NCBI RefSeq assembly: GCF_018282095.1
Contig: NZ_CP074126.1
Span: 4,315,841-4,379,840, forward strand
DNA: 64,000 bases
Source of the DNA: Pseudovibrio brasiliensis
GTDB lineage: Bacteria; Pseudomonadota; Alphaproteobacteria; Rhizobiales; Stappiaceae
Direction of reading: 5' to 3'
Position numbers and translations under genes: made by a program. Positions 54,603 to 63,505 of this stretch are shown here, in pieces. A model generated the notes under the pieces. The model was not told the DNA's origin. It saw only the letters and a program-made list of their open reading frames with translations, and ran no database searches. Every line of letters starts with the position of its first letter. Position 1 is the first letter of the stretch.

Positions 54603-55286
54603 ATGGAAATGAAAATCGTCATTTTACCAGGTTTAGATGGTACAGGAGTTCTCTCCTGCAAGATCCGTGAGTCTCTTTCTACAAATTACAAAGTTGAGAC
54701 GATTTCATATCCGCCAAACCTATCCCATTATAATGAGCTTTTGGACTGGCTTTATGCGTTACTTCCCAGTGAAGATTTCATCATTGTAGCTGAGTCATTC
54801 TCAGGCCCCCTCGCAGCCATGATCGCTGCAAAGCACCCCAAATTCTTAAAAGGTGTTGTGTTCGTCGCAACCTTTGCTCAAAGGCCACGAAACCTGCCCG
54901 CATCATTCGCGTACATCTTTCAAGTTGTTCCAATAAAATCTAGTTATCTAGCGCAGATGGTACAGCCAATCTTGATGGGAAAGTGGTCTAACCGTGATTT
55001 TACGAGCACATTCAAACAGGCATTGAATAAGGTTCCAGCATCGACTCTTTCCAAACGGCTGGCGGAAGTTCTTAAAGTTGATGTGATTTCGCAACTTACT
55101 GAGATAAGTGTGCCTATATTGTATTTGCAGGCAAAAAACGACCGATTAGTACCACAGAGAATGTCAGCCCCCTTTAATCGCGCGTCAGCTACATTCTGCG
55201 CGATTGAGGGGCCGCACTTCCTACTGCAAGCAAATGCTGGAGAGGCTGCTACAAAAATATCGGAGTTCATAGGAAGTCTGGATTGA
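54603..55286 (+). CDS. Alpha/beta-hydrolase
   Basis: A 227-residue hydrolase. An oxyanion segment LPGLDGTGVL starts the domain. The nucleophile elbow is AESFSGPLA, with small residues in the GxSxG positions. The acid is in LQAKNDRLVP and the base in EGPHFLL near the C-terminus. The short cap suggests an esterase or thioesterase-type enzyme. Substrate unknown. The Imm32-like gene is immediately upstream. Confidence 0.8.
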   Translation: MEMKIVILPGLDGTGVLSCKIRESLSTNYKVETISYPPNLSHYNELLDWLYALLPSEDFIIVAESFSGPLAAMIAAKHPKFLKGVVFVATFAQRPRNLPASFAYIFQVVPIKSSYLAQMVQPILMGKWSNRDFTSTFKQALNKVPASTLSKRLAEVLKVDVISQLTEISVPILYLQAKNDRLVPQRMSAPFNRASATFCAIEGPHFLLQANAGEAATKISEFIGSLD

Positions 55287-55343
55287 ACTTTAACTCAAGA
55301 AGACTGTGATAGTTGAACTTGTTACTACCATAGCCAGACAACA

Positions 55344-55454
55344 CTATCCCTCCAGCGCTTCAGTCATTTCAACACGCGTTGCATGTCGCCCGCCTTCGTA
55401 CTGAGCGGATAAGAACGCATCCACGATATCGAGAGCAACTCCTTTGCAAATCAC
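55344..55454 (-). pseudogene. C-terminal remnant of ribose-5-phosphate isomerase B
   Basis: A 36-codon frame without its own start reads VICKGVALDIVDAFLSAQYEGGRHATRV and then stops. It matches the C-terminal end of RpiB-like sugar-phosphate isomerases (VIGxxxALEIVDAFLxxxFEGGRHxxRV). Everything before it is missing and it overlaps the end of the EamA gene. A deletion that joined the EamA gene to the tail of an rpiB-like gene explains this. Confidence 0.6.
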
Positions 55455-56365
55455 ACCGTCTCACCAGTCTGCTCAGCAACTCTTCCCCTCCCCTTCGTCG
55501 TCCCCAGATAGACCGAACCGATGATGACAAGCAACGCAATAAAGCGTTGAGAGGTCATCGCTTCACCCAGCAGAACAACACTCAGAATAGCGCCGCCAAC
55601 AGGCACCGCGAAGTTGACCTGAGACATCCTGTTGGCACCAATTTTTGGTACCAGATAGAAGTAAATCAGATTGGCGCACGCTGTTGAGATCACGCCTAGA
55701 TAGACAACGGCGCCCAAAGAAGAACCAGTCAGCTCAATCACTGAAAAGTCTGTGCCTGTAGCAACAGCATAAATCCCGATAGTGACCGTCCCCACAATCA
55801 TTGAACCTGCCGCCATCTCCAACGGTGGGCGCTTCACATACTTTCTGATGTAAACCGTTGAGATTGCGTAAGAAGCTGTGGCAGCAAGGATGGCGAACTG
55901 TCCCGTAACCTGCACACCCAATCCAGAAAGCGCCTCTGGTCCAACAAGGATTGCGACACCAGTCAATCCACCCAGCACACCAAGTGTGGTTCTAAGCGTG
56001 AGTGCTTCTTCAGGCACAAGCCACGCAGCAAGTAACAGTGTCACCATCGGCGACGTCCCCATGAGAATGGAGGTCAAAGCGCTATCAACCGATTGCTCTC
56101 CATAAGTGATGAGCAGGAAAGGAAGTGCACTGCCGAGCAACCCTGTCACCGCATAGAAAATCCAGTCGGCGGGATCTTTGGAAAGAGAAAGATCCCGCAT
56201 TTTCAAAGCACTAAAGATTATCAAACTGCCAACAAGCATCCGCCCGAATACTAGCAATGCCGGTTCTAGGGAAGCGACGCCAATCTTGATCACAACATAG
56301 GACGAGCTCCACATGGCAGCGAGCAGTAGCCATAAGGAAAGATGAAAAAGAGTTGTCTTGTGCAT
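55451..56365 (-). CDS. EamA/DMT-family transporter
   Basis: A 304-residue transporter with ten predicted helices in two EamA repeats (about 10-140 and 155-290). The family exports amino acids, metabolites or drugs. It ends in a basic tail (TTKGRGRVAEQ). The gene is divergent from the HxlR regulator, with 76 bp between starts; repeated GAAGC/GCTTC half-sites in the gap suit control by that regulator. Its stop overlaps an rpiB remnant. Confidence 0.88.
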   Translation of the reverse strand: MHKTTLFHLSLWLLLAAMWSSSYVVIKIGVASLEPALLVFGRMLVGSLIIFSALKMRDLSLSKDPADWIFYAVTGLLGSALPFLLITYGEQSVDSALTSILMGTSPMVTLLLAAWLVPEEALTLRTTLGVLGGLTGVAILVGPEALSGLGVQVTGQFAILAATASYAISTVYIRKYVKRPPLEMAAGSMIVGTVTIGIYAVATGTDFSVIELTGSSLGAVVYLGVISTACANLIYFYLVPKIGANRMSQVNFAVPVGGAILSVVLLGEAMTSQRFIALLVIIGSVYLGTTKGRGRVAEQTGETV

Positions 56366-56394
56366 TCTCTGAAATCCGATAAATTGCTACTATA

Positions 56395-56427
56395 TTAGAA
56401 GCATTACATCGCTTCGATTTTAGAAGC
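56395..56427. promoter_or_regulatory. Repeated inverted half-sites between EamA and HxlR genes
   Basis: TTAGAAGC (56395-56402), GCTTC (56411-56415) and TTTAGAAGC (56419-56427) make two overlapping inverted repeats of the GAAGC/GCTTC type. They lie between the two divergent genes and are the likely operator of the HxlR protein. Confidence 0.5.
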
Positions 56428-56441
56428 AAGGAACATGCACT

Positions 56442-56780
56442 ATGAGTGAAGAAGACCGTCCAGTCGCAAAACATGGCGAGCCAGTACCAGGCTCCCAAAG
56501 CGGGCAGCCGATCATGGTCCTGTTCGACCTGCTCAGCAGACGGTGGGCGATGGGCATACTGTGGGGACTGAGCGAGAAAAACCGCACATTTCGCGAACTT
56601 CAGGCCTATTGCGGCTCAGCCTCACCAAGCGTTCTGAACACCCGCCTCAAAGAGCTACGTAGCGTCGGCCTCATCGAAAAAGCCTCCGATGGCTACACCC
56701 TGACCAAGACAGGCCGGGAACTCTATAACCGCCTGGAACCTTTAGGCGACTGGGCTATGGAATGGGTGCCGACGATTTAG
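56442..56780 (+). CDS. HxlR-family transcriptional regulator
   Basis: A 112-residue winged-helix regulator of the HxlR type (LLSRRWAMGILWGLSEKNRTFRELQAYCGSASPSVLNTRLKELRSVGLIEKASDGYTLTKTGREL). A Cys in the recognition region (AYCGSAS) might be a redox or electrophile sensor as in some relatives. It is divergent from the EamA transporter, the probable target. Confidence 0.9.
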   Translation: MSEEDRPVAKHGEPVPGSQSGQPIMVLFDLLSRRWAMGILWGLSEKNRTFRELQAYCGSASPSVLNTRLKELRSVGLIEKASDGYTLTKTGRELYNRLEPLGDWAMEWVPTI

Positions 56781-56808
56781 AGAGGACGTTTTTCTGGCCA
56801 GCGACAGC

Positions 56809-56823
56809 TTGTCAAATTGACAA
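56809..56823. promoter_or_regulatory. Palindrome over the parDE promoter
   Basis: TTGTCAA-A-TTGACAA is a perfect 7+1+7 palindrome. It contains the -35 hexamer TTGACA (56817-56822), with CATAAT (56841-56846) 18 bp downstream as -10. A ParD or ParDE complex bound here would block its own promoter. Confidence 0.7.
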
Positions 56824-56865
56824 TTTTTGCCAATATATGCCATAATCTACATAGGAGGCTCTACC

Positions 56866-57114
56866 ATGGCTACTATGAACGTATCTCTTCCAACGCCTAT
56901 GAAAGACTGGGTTGAACAGCAGGCAAAAGGTGGTCGCTACAGCAACGCCAGTGATTACGTGCGCGACCTAATCCGTAAGGATCAAGATCGCCGATCAAAA
57001 ATTGCTCAAATGCAGCAGCTGGTTGAGGAAGGTCAACAGAGCGGCGCGGTCACAGATAACATGTCCGACATATTAGCTGAAGCGCAAGCGCAGCTTCACA
57101 AACAATCTCAATGA
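56866..57114 (+). CDS. parD: ParD-type antitoxin
   Basis: An 82-residue ribbon-helix-helix antitoxin. MATMNVSLPTPMKDWVEQQAK and YSNASDYVRDLIRKDQ match ParD/CC2985-type antitoxins. The C-terminus (AQMQQLVEEGQQSG...) is the toxin-wrapping arm. The ATG at 56866 has AGGAGG ten bases upstream; the longer frame is rejected. Its stop overlaps the toxin start (ATGA). Confidence 0.92.
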   Translation: MATMNVSLPTPMKDWVEQQAKGGRYSNASDYVRDLIRKDQDRRSKIAQMQQLVEEGQQSGAVTDNMSDILAEAQAQLHKQSQ

Positions 57115-57419
57115 GATATCGGCTAACGCAAAAAGCCAAAGAAGATATCATTGGCATATTTTTGCATGGGGCAGCTGAGTTTGGCGAGCATCTGGCACAA
57201 GCCTACCATCAGCAGATGGAACAGACATTTGAGCTGATCGCACAATATCCAGAGCTTGCTCCTGAACGCACAGAGATCTCATCGCCAGTGCGTATCTATC
57301 CCTTCAAAAGCCACATCATTATCTATCGTGTTGAGGAGAACCGAAACATTCTGATCATTCGCGTACGCCACGGCAAAGAAGACTGGATTGCACATCCGAT
57401 TGAAGCTGGTGATCACTAG
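57111..57419 (+). CDS. parE: ParE-type toxin
   Basis: A 102-residue RelE/ParE-superfamily toxin. It starts MRYRLTQKAKEDIIGIF and has the usual PELAPERTEI and SHIIIYRVEENRNILIIRVRHGKEDW segments. ParE toxins usually poison DNA gyrase; some relatives act otherwise. It follows parD with a 4-bp overlap and is convergent with the RecD-like helicase gene. Confidence 0.92.
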   Translation: MRYRLTQKAKEDIIGIFLHGAAEFGEHLAQAYHQQMEQTFELIAQYPELAPERTEISSPVRIYPFKSHIIIYRVEENRNILIIRVRHGKEDWIAHPIEAGDH

Positions 57420-57434
57420 CTTCCTCAGCAAACT

Positions 57435-58544
57435 TCACCGCACAACCGTAATCTTCTTCGCAGCGCGGGTCACAGCGGTGTAAAGCCAGCGGGTTTTGTG
57501 CTCACGAAAGGCCCAGCTTTCATCAAACAGCACCACATCATCCCATTGAGAACCCTGAGATTTGTGCACGGTCAGCGCGTAGCCGTAGTCGAACTCGTCA
57601 GCGCGGCGACGGATGGCGTAAGGGAGCTGTTCACTACCCTCTTCAAACATCGCCGGCAGCACCTTCACCTTCACGGCTTTCTTGGAAAAATCATCCTCTG
57701 AGATTACATCAAAGCGCAGCGTGTTACCACGTGGCGGACGCAAGCGGGAGACTTCCCAGAGGCCGCCATTCAGCAAGCCCTTGGTCTTGTCATTGCGCAG
57801 GCAAACCAGTTTGTCACCTACAGACGGCATCTGCGTGGTGAAACCTTTCAGGTCACGGATACGGCCATTGTAGAGACGGCGCGTCTTATTGGTACCAACC
57901 AGAACCTGATCAGAACCAAGGATCCGTTCTTTATCGATATCACGGCGGGAAATCACAGAGCTGTCGCCATATTGGCCAAAGTCCAGCTCTTCCCCATCAC
58001 GAATATCCATGGACATGCGCACGATCGGATTGTCTTTCGCCTGGCGGTGAACCTCGGTGAGCATGATATCCGGCTCAGCCTCGGTGAAGAAACCACCACC
58101 ACGAACAGGTGGCAACTGCGCAGGATCACCCAGCACCAGCACCTTTTTGCCAAAGGAAAGCAAATCGCGGCCCAGCTCTTCATCCACCATGGAACATTCA
58201 TCGATGATGATCAGATCCACCTTGGCGGCAGGACTATCGCGGTTGATAGCAAACTGCGGGCTTTCATCCTCATCTTCATCATCCTTCTTCGTCCCCTTGG
58301 GGCGATAGATCAACGAGTGAATGGTCGACGCATCTGCACAGCCCTTTTGACGCAAAACATGAGCAGCTTTACCGGTGAATGCACCAAAGGCAACTTCACC
58401 ATCCAAACCCTCTGCCAAATGACGGGCCAGCGTAGTCTTGCCTGTTCCGGCATACCCGAACAAACGAAACACCTGCGGCCCGTGAGAACGCGACCAGCGC
58501 GCCACTTCAGTGAGTGCATCATCTTGTTGCGGAGACCAATCCAT
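57435..58544 (-). CDS. RecD-like SF1 helicase/ATPase
   Basis: A 369-residue helicase. Walker A is GYAGTGKTTLARHL, motif Ia GAFTGKAAHVL, Walker B IIIDECSMVD, motif III LGDPAQLPPV, and the C-terminal UvrD-like segment is YALTVHKSQGSQWDDVVLFDE with YTAVTRAAKK. It is the shortened RecD2/Dda type without RecBC partners. An acidic insertion (KKDDEDEDESP) is unusual. It probably unwinds DNA in repair or replication-restart. It is single and divergent from gadB. Confidence 0.88.
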   Translation of the reverse strand: MDWSPQQDDALTEVARWSRSHGPQVFRLFGYAGTGKTTLARHLAEGLDGEVAFGAFTGKAAHVLRQKGCADASTIHSLIYRPKGTKKDDEDEDESPQFAINRDSPAAKVDLIIIDECSMVDEELGRDLLSFGKKVLVLGDPAQLPPVRGGGFFTEAEPDIMLTEVHRQAKDNPIVRMSMDIRDGEELDFGQYGDSSVISRRDIDKERILGSDQVLVGTNKTRRLYNGRIRDLKGFTTQMPSVGDKLVCLRNDKTKGLLNGGLWEVSRLRPPRGNTLRFDVISEDDFSKKAVKVKVLPAMFEEGSEQLPYAIRRRADEFDYGYALTVHKSQGSQWDDVVLFDESWAFREHKTRWLYTAVTRAAKKITVVR

Positions 58545-58723
58545 TCCAGACCACCTGTAATAACTTTCTCAAACGTCAATGAGTAATAAACGAAGCTGAC
58601 CTGAAACGCCCCCGTTTTCTTAAAAAGGTCAACAGGACACTCCAAATTGAACGTGTGAAACTTACGCGGAATTCAGGCACTGTCGCTAGGGTTGCATCAG
58701 CCTATCAATTTCGGAGCAACCCC

Positions 58724-60100
58724 ATGCCACTGTGGAAGACATGTGCCAGTGAAAGTCCCGACATCTACGCCACGGCCCGTGCCGTTGAAGGCTTAGCCAA
58801 AGCCCGCATTCCAGAAACCGGAGTGAGCCCGGAAGAAGCCTACAATCTTGTGCGGGACGAACTGTATCTGGATGGTAACGCACGGCAAAATCTTGCCACC
58901 TTCTGCACCACGTGGGTGGAGGATGAAGTCCACAAACTCATGGCTGATTGCATCGATAAGAACATGATCGATAAGGATGAGTACCCGCAAACGGCTGAGA
59001 TTGAAGCCCGCTGCGTCCACATCATCGCCAGCCTCTGGAACTCGCCGGAAGCCGAGGAAACAATCGGCTGCTCCACAACCGGCTCCTCAGAAGCTGCCAT
59101 GTTGGGCGGTTTAGCCCTGAAATGGGCATGGAGAGACCGCCGCAAGAAGGAAGGCAAACCCGACGACAAGCCCAATATGGTGTGTGGCCCTGTTCAGGTG
59201 TGCTGGCATAAGTTCGCAAAGTATTTTGATGTGGAACTGCGCCAGATACCACTCAGCGAAGGCTCCCTCCACATGCGGCCAGAGCAGTTGAAAGACTACG
59301 TGGACGAAAACACAATCTGTGTCGTCCCCACTCTGGGCGTAACTTTCACTGGCGTTTACGAACCCGTCAAAGAAATCTGCCTGGAACTGGACAGGCTTCA
59401 AAACGAAACCGGTCTGGACATCCCTGTCCACGTGGATGCCGCATCCGGCGGCTTTGTCGCTCCCTTCCTCCATCCGGAACTGCTGTGGGATTTCCGCCTC
59501 GACCGCGTGAAGTCCATCAACGCGTCCGGCCACAAGTTCGGCCTCGCACCTCTGGGCGTGGGCTGGGTAATCTGGCGCGATAAGAAAGAGCTGCCGTCTG
59601 ATTTGGTGTTCAACGTCGATTATCTGGGCGGCAACATGCCCACCTTCGCGCTGAACTTCTCCCGCCCCGGCGGACAGATCGTCATCCAGTATTACAACTT
59701 CATGCGATTAGGATGGGATGGCTACCGGGACATTCAGTCCGCCTGCGCAGAAAACGCTCAGTATCTGGCGGAAAAGCTAGCGGAACTGCCGGAACTCGAT
59801 GTCCTTTACGATGGCAACGGCGCCCTGCCATGCGTATGCTATCGCCTCAAACACCCGGAAAAGGCTCACTATTCGCTCTACGACCTTTCAGAGCGCGTGC
59901 GTATGAATGGATGGCAAATCGCATCTTATCCGCTCCCATCAGATATGGAAGATACGATTGTCCAACGCGTCATGATCCGCCACGGCGTCTCTCACGATGC
60001 CGTCGAGCAGCTCTATTTGGACATCAAAAAAGCCCTGAACTATCTGGACAAAAACAACATTAAGTGGTCCGAAGCAGGACCAAGTTTCTCTCACGGATAG
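58724..60100 (+). CDS. gadB: Glutamate decarboxylase
   Basis: A 458-residue PLP enzyme that converts glutamate to GABA using a proton. It is close to E. coli GadA/GadB throughout: [53 protein letters not shown] and [14 protein letters not shown] with the PLP lysine. The C-terminus SFSHG keeps the penultimate His used by E. coli GadB to close the site at neutral pH, so acid-gated activity is likely. The ATG at 58724 with CGGAG is preferred over a GTG 69 bp upstream. No gadC antiporter is adjacent. Confidence 0.93.
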   Translation: MPLWKTCASESPDIYATARAVEGLAKARIPETGVSPEEAYNLVRDELYLDGNARQNLATFCTTWVEDEVHKLMADCIDKNMIDKDEYPQTAEIEARCVHIIASLWNSPEAEETIGCSTTGSSEAAMLGGLALKWAWRDRRKKEGKPDDKPNMVCGPVQVCWHKFAKYFDVELRQIPLSEGSLHMRPEQLKDYVDENTICVVPTLGVTFTGVYEPVKEICLELDRLQNETGLDIPVHVDAASGGFVAPFLHPELLWDFRLDRVKSINASGHKFGLAPLGVGWVIWRDKKELPSDLVFNVDYLGGNMPTFALNFSRPGGQIVIQYYNFMRLGWDGYRDIQSACAENAQYLAEKLAELPELDVLYDGNGALPCVCYRLKHPEKAHYSLYDLSERVRMNGWQIASYPLPSDMEDTIVQRVMIRHGVSHDAVEQLYLDIKKALNYLDKNNIKWSEAGPSFSHG

Positions 60101-60130
60101 AGCATATCCGTGAGAGACAGTCTGTGAGTA

Positions 60131-61084
60131 TCAGGCCAGCTGTTCCAGCAGCTGCGCCAGATATTCTGGTTCATCAAGATGGTTCTCAACCATCAACTCA
60201 AACTCTTTGTAAGTCGCCACGTACTGCACGGCCCCCATCAGATCACGGATTTCATTCTCCCGTGTCGCCAATGGGTGAGACGAGCCTTTAAGCCCTGCAA
60301 AGTAAGCATCAACAAACGCTTCGCCCAGCGATTTGTCGATCTCGCAGAGGAACGGATAGACGCCAGCCACATCGTAAACTGGCAGATCCCAACGGCATTC
60401 ATCCCAATCCAGAATACCAACCAGCTCACCAGAGTTCTCGCTGATCAGTGTGTTCGGCGGGCCAAAATCACCATGGATCAGATGTTTGGTCTCGCTCAGC
60501 TTCGCCAGCGCACCAAGGGCATCATTCAATGAAGCCTCGACATCAGTCCAGTACTCAGAGGTTAGGTACTTACCATCGATGTTTTTGGAAGCCTCCATCC
60601 CGGAAAGCGCTTCCAGCAACGCAGCGCCAGATTTCAGCGTATCCTTGCTGACACCCGGACGTTCTTCCTCCGCAAATTTAAACGCATCCCGCTCCTCCCA
60701 AAGCTTGATGTGCAGATTTGCCAGAGCCTGACCGCTTTGCTTGCAGGTCTCAACCTTGTCCAGCGGAGGTGTTTCCCCTTCGATCAGCTCAAAAAGAGAG
60801 TAATGCGCACCTTCCACCTCGGTCACACGTTCCTGATTAACACCATAAAGCGCCTTCGGAACCTCATAACCAATCAGATCATGAAGCAGGTCCAGACATT
60901 TGAACTCAGAGAGGATCTGCTCTTCGGTTCTGTTTGGATTGTGACGACGAAGAACCACAGGCTCGTCACCGTCTATCTCTCCCAACCATGTTTCATTGGC
61001 ATGGCCTTCTCCAAAAGAGGACCACTTGGTGTTTTCCGGCAAGGCAAAAGCTTCATCAAGGAGCTTGATTTCCTGCTTATTCAT
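60131..61084 (-). CDS. APH-family phosphotransferase
   Basis: A 317-residue protein of the aminoglycoside-phosphotransferase/choline-kinase-like fold. The catalytic loop is LIHGDFGPPNTLI and the metal-binding motif GILDWDECRWDLPVYD. The N-lobe has FGEGHANETWLGEI. It is more likely a small-metabolite kinase than a resistance gene; the substrate is unknown. The ATG at 61084 overlaps the end of the P1 peptidase gene by 8 bp, with a GGGGAT site, so the two are translationally coupled. Confidence 0.85.
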   Translation of the reverse strand: MNKQEIKLLDEAFALPENTKWSSFGEGHANETWLGEIDGDEPVVLRRHNPNRTEEQILSEFKCLDLLHDLIGYEVPKALYGVNQERVTEVEGAHYSLFELIEGETPPLDKVETCKQSGQALANLHIKLWEERDAFKFAEEERPGVSKDTLKSGAALLEALSGMEASKNIDGKYLTSEYWTDVEASLNDALGALAKLSETKHLIHGDFGPPNTLISENSGELVGILDWDECRWDLPVYDVAGVYPFLCEIDKSLGEAFVDAYFAGLKGSSHPLATRENEIRDLMGAVQYVATYKEFELMVENHLDEPEYLAQLLEQLA

Positions 61085-62120
61085 TTGCATCCCCCATTAA
61101 CTCGCCAAAATCTCCCAGTGCATAGCGCGTGTTGCCATCACGACCCGTCACGCGTTCTGCATTCAACATTGAATTGACGATTGCTTCTTCTGTAGCTTCT
61201 GCTGCTGCTCTAAACACTCTGTCAATTCGCCGCTCATCCATTTGTTCCACCGAATGCGTACGTTTTCTGCTCTTAATGTCCACTGGATCCGCAGTTGTGA
61301 ACGCTAAAGCTATATCGCCACTTCCATGACCAAGGAATGAACCAGTTCGTGCAAGTCCTACGGATGTCCGTCTGGCTACTCGTTTCAGCTGTCGTTCGCT
61401 CAGTGGCAGATCCGTTCCAACGATCATGATGATGGAACCTTTCTCAGGCCCACTCTCATCACGTGCCAGCTTCTCTTCAATCTGCGGACCAATGTGCTGC
61501 CCAGCCAATGTAAAGTCCGGCATACGGCCCATATTGGAAAGCACCAGAGCACCCACATGGTACTCTTTATTGCCCAGTTTCACCTGACGAGAGGCACTCC
61601 CGATGCCCCCTTTCAGCCCATAACAGGACATGCCGCGTCCTGCACCAACTGCACCTTGTTCAAACTCGTCTGAAACTGCAGAAATCGCCTCCAGAGCATG
61701 ATTTGGACGAACATACAACGCACTGATCTTGTTCAGAAAAGCATCATTACATTCAAACACAACAGGGTTGATGGTTCCCATCACGAAATCGATGTCTGGC
61801 GTTTCTGCCAGCGTATGCTGGATAAGCCCCTCACTCACCGCACCAACACTCAACGTGTTGGTCAGCAGGATAGGTGTTTCCAGCTCTCCCAGTTCCTCAA
61901 CCTGCACCAGCCCGACGCTTTTGCCGAACCCATTGAAAACATGGGAAGCCGCGCGGGTTCTCAGGTTAAAGGCGTTCTCATTGTGAGTGGTAATTGCTGT
62001 CACGCCAGTCTGGCAGTCTCCATCTGAAAGCGTCACGTGCCCAACTTTGACACCCGGAACATCACAGATTGTGTTCCGCTGACCCTTTGGCAAAGACCCA
62101 ATATTGATTTTCTGAAACAT
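61077..62120 (-). CDS. P1-family peptidase, DmpA/BapA-like
   Basis: A 347-residue N-terminal nucleophile peptidase, which in its family matures by self-cleavage and removes N-terminal residues or hydrolyses beta-aminopeptides. Typical segments are TICDVPGVKVGHVTL, GKSVGLVQVEELGELETPILLTNTLSVG, GVGAGRGMSCYGLKGGIGSAS and VGALVLSNMGRMPD. The Ser in VLSNMG is a candidate nucleophile. The ATG at 62120 with GAGGTTGGA in front replaces a longer poorly conserved N-terminus. An APH-family kinase gene follows with overlap. Confidence 0.9.
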   Translation of the reverse strand: MFQKINIGSLPKGQRNTICDVPGVKVGHVTLSDGDCQTGVTAITTHNENAFNLRTRAASHVFNGFGKSVGLVQVEELGELETPILLTNTLSVGAVSEGLIQHTLAETPDIDFVMGTINPVVFECNDAFLNKISALYVRPNHALEAISAVSDEFEQGAVGAGRGMSCYGLKGGIGSASRQVKLGNKEYHVGALVLSNMGRMPDFTLAGQHIGPQIEEKLARDESGPEKGSIIMIVGTDLPLSERQLKRVARRTSVGLARTGSFLGHGSGDIALAFTTADPVDIKSRKRTHSVEQMDERRIDRVFRAAAEATEEAIVNSMLNAERVTGRDGNTRYALGDFGELMGDANE

Positions 62121-62238
62121 TCCAACCTCTGGCACAAATCGTATTCCACTCAGGTGTACCAGTCCTATTTCATAGTTAATCAGCAAACAACGCCACCAAG
62201 GCAAATGGTGGCTCTTTTCAGGAAAGATCCGCCTCAAT

Positions 62239-62252
62239 ATTGGCCGACCAAT
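62239..62252. promoter_or_regulatory. Inverted repeat ATTGG-CCGA-CCAAT, possible GntR-type site
   Basis: A perfect 5+4+5 palindrome with core TGG-N4-CCA, the same spacing as the site at 62382. It lies about 120 bp upstream of the peptidase ATG. FCD-type GntR proteins often use such TGG...CCA operators, which makes the GntR at the right edge a candidate. Confidence 0.4.
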
Positions 62253-62346
62253 TCCACCTCCAGTATAACCTCCCTGTAGATATCCGATGGTTTTCCCGTT
62301 TTAACTCATCAAGAATTTCAATAAAATCAACGAAAATAAGTGTAAG

Positions 62347-62399
62347 CAGCTAATTGCAAAATACCCCGAAATATCGGAAAATGGTCTACCAATTAGCTG
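62347..62399. promoter_or_regulatory. Long inverted repeat with TGGTCTACCA operator
   Basis: CAGCTAATTG (62347-62356) and CAATTAGCTG (62390-62399) are perfect 10-bp arms, enclosing a small CCGA/TCGG hairpin. Next to the right arm, TGGTCTACCA (62382-62391) is a perfect palindrome of the TGGT-N2-ACCA type used by UxuR/ExuR and related FCD-GntR regulators. It lies 130 bp upstream of the sugar-acid kinase, consistent with control by the neighbouring GntR. The remaining 62121-62522 interval holds no gene. Confidence 0.55.
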
Positions 62400-62522
62400 T
62401 CACCAAATTCCAAGCATCAGAATCTTTCCTGCATCATATCAACCGCTCCGGCTACAGGAAACTGATAGGACTGGCCAAAAGTGACGCATGCTGCCTGATA
62501 CACTTTGAACAATGAGGACAAA

Positions 62523-63458
62523 ATGACCGCAGAAATCATCAGCTTTGGGGAGCCGTTGTTCGAGTTCAATCAGGTCAAGGAATACAGCGGTGAAGACCCG
62601 GACTATCTCTCCGGCTTCGGTGGTGATGCCTCCAACTTCGCGTGCTGCGCTGCCCGTCAGGGCGCCAGCGTCGCAATCCTAACCCATCTGGGCACTGATG
62701 TTTTCGGCAACAAGTTCATTGATCTTTGGGAGAAAGAAGGCGTCCAGACGCACCTTGTTGAACGCAACGCCATTGCGCCGACGGGTATCTACTTCATCTC
62801 TCATGACGAGCAAGGCCACCACTTCAGCTTTGCCCGCAAAGGCTCCGCCGCATCGCAGATCACACCAGAGCAGCTGCCAGCAGATGCAATCCGCGCAGCG
62901 AAGCTGTTCCACGTCACCGCAATCACACAGGCCATCTCCACCAGCTCCTGCGACAGCGTATTCAAAGGCATCGAAATTGCTAAAGAGGGCGGCACGCTCA
63001 CCTCTTTCGACACCAACCTGCGCCTCAAACTGTGGGATCTGAACCGTGCCCGTGGCATCATTCACGAAACCGCTCGCCTCGTTGATTTCATCATGCCAAG
63101 CTTGGATGAAGCCGAAGTATTGACCGGCCTGTCTGACCCAGACAAAATCTGCGACTTCTACCTCAACCTCGGCTCAAAGAACGTTATTCTGAAGCTGGGT
63201 AAAGAAGGCGCCATGTACGCCACCGCATCTGAGAGAAAACGCGTGGCAGGTAATCCGGTTGAGGCTATCGATGCAACAGGCGCTGGCGACTGCTTCTCCG
63301 GCTCGTTCTTCACCAACGTAGTGGCAGGCAAGTCACTGGAAGACAGCCTCAAATACGCCAACGCTGCAGCAGCGTTGACCACTCAGGGCTACGGCGCAGT
63401 TGCTCCAATCCCAACACGGGATCAGGTCGAGGCCTTTATGAAGGCCCGAGATATCTGA
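62523..63458 (+). CDS. kdgK: PfkB-family carbohydrate kinase, 2-dehydro-3-deoxygluconate kinase-like
   Basis: A 311-residue ribokinase-superfamily enzyme. It begins AEIISFGEPLFEFNQ, has the GGDASNFACCAARQGA and HLGTDVFGNK segments, and ends with the catalytic loop IDATGAGDCFSGSF (anion hole and Asp base). The N-terminal sequence and the neighbouring GntR favour a 2-keto-3-deoxygluconate kinase, but other sugar kinases are possible. The ATG at 62523 has AGGACA before it; a TTG 18 bp upstream is rejected. Confidence 0.85.
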   Translation: MTAEIISFGEPLFEFNQVKEYSGEDPDYLSGFGGDASNFACCAARQGASVAILTHLGTDVFGNKFIDLWEKEGVQTHLVERNAIAPTGIYFISHDEQGHHFSFARKGSAASQITPEQLPADAIRAAKLFHVTAITQAISTSSCDSVFKGIEIAKEGGTLTSFDTNLRLKLWDLNRARGIIHETARLVDFIMPSLDEAEVLTGLSDPDKICDFYLNLGSKNVILKLGKEGAMYATASERKRVAGNPVEAIDATGAGDCFSGSFFTNVVAGKSLEDSLKYANAAAALTTQGYGAVAPIPTRDQVEAFMKARDI

Positions 63459-63475
63459 TAGGCAGGTATGAGAGT

Positions 63476-63505
63476 AGGCTCGCTCTAAAACAGCGGGCCT
63501 TTTTC
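63476..63505 (+). terminator. Rho-independent terminator after the sugar-acid kinase
   Basis: AGGCTCGCT and AGCGGGCCT form a 9-bp stem (one G-T pair) with a seven-base loop, followed by TTTTT. It ends at the stop codon of the convergent GntR gene. Confidence 0.9.
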
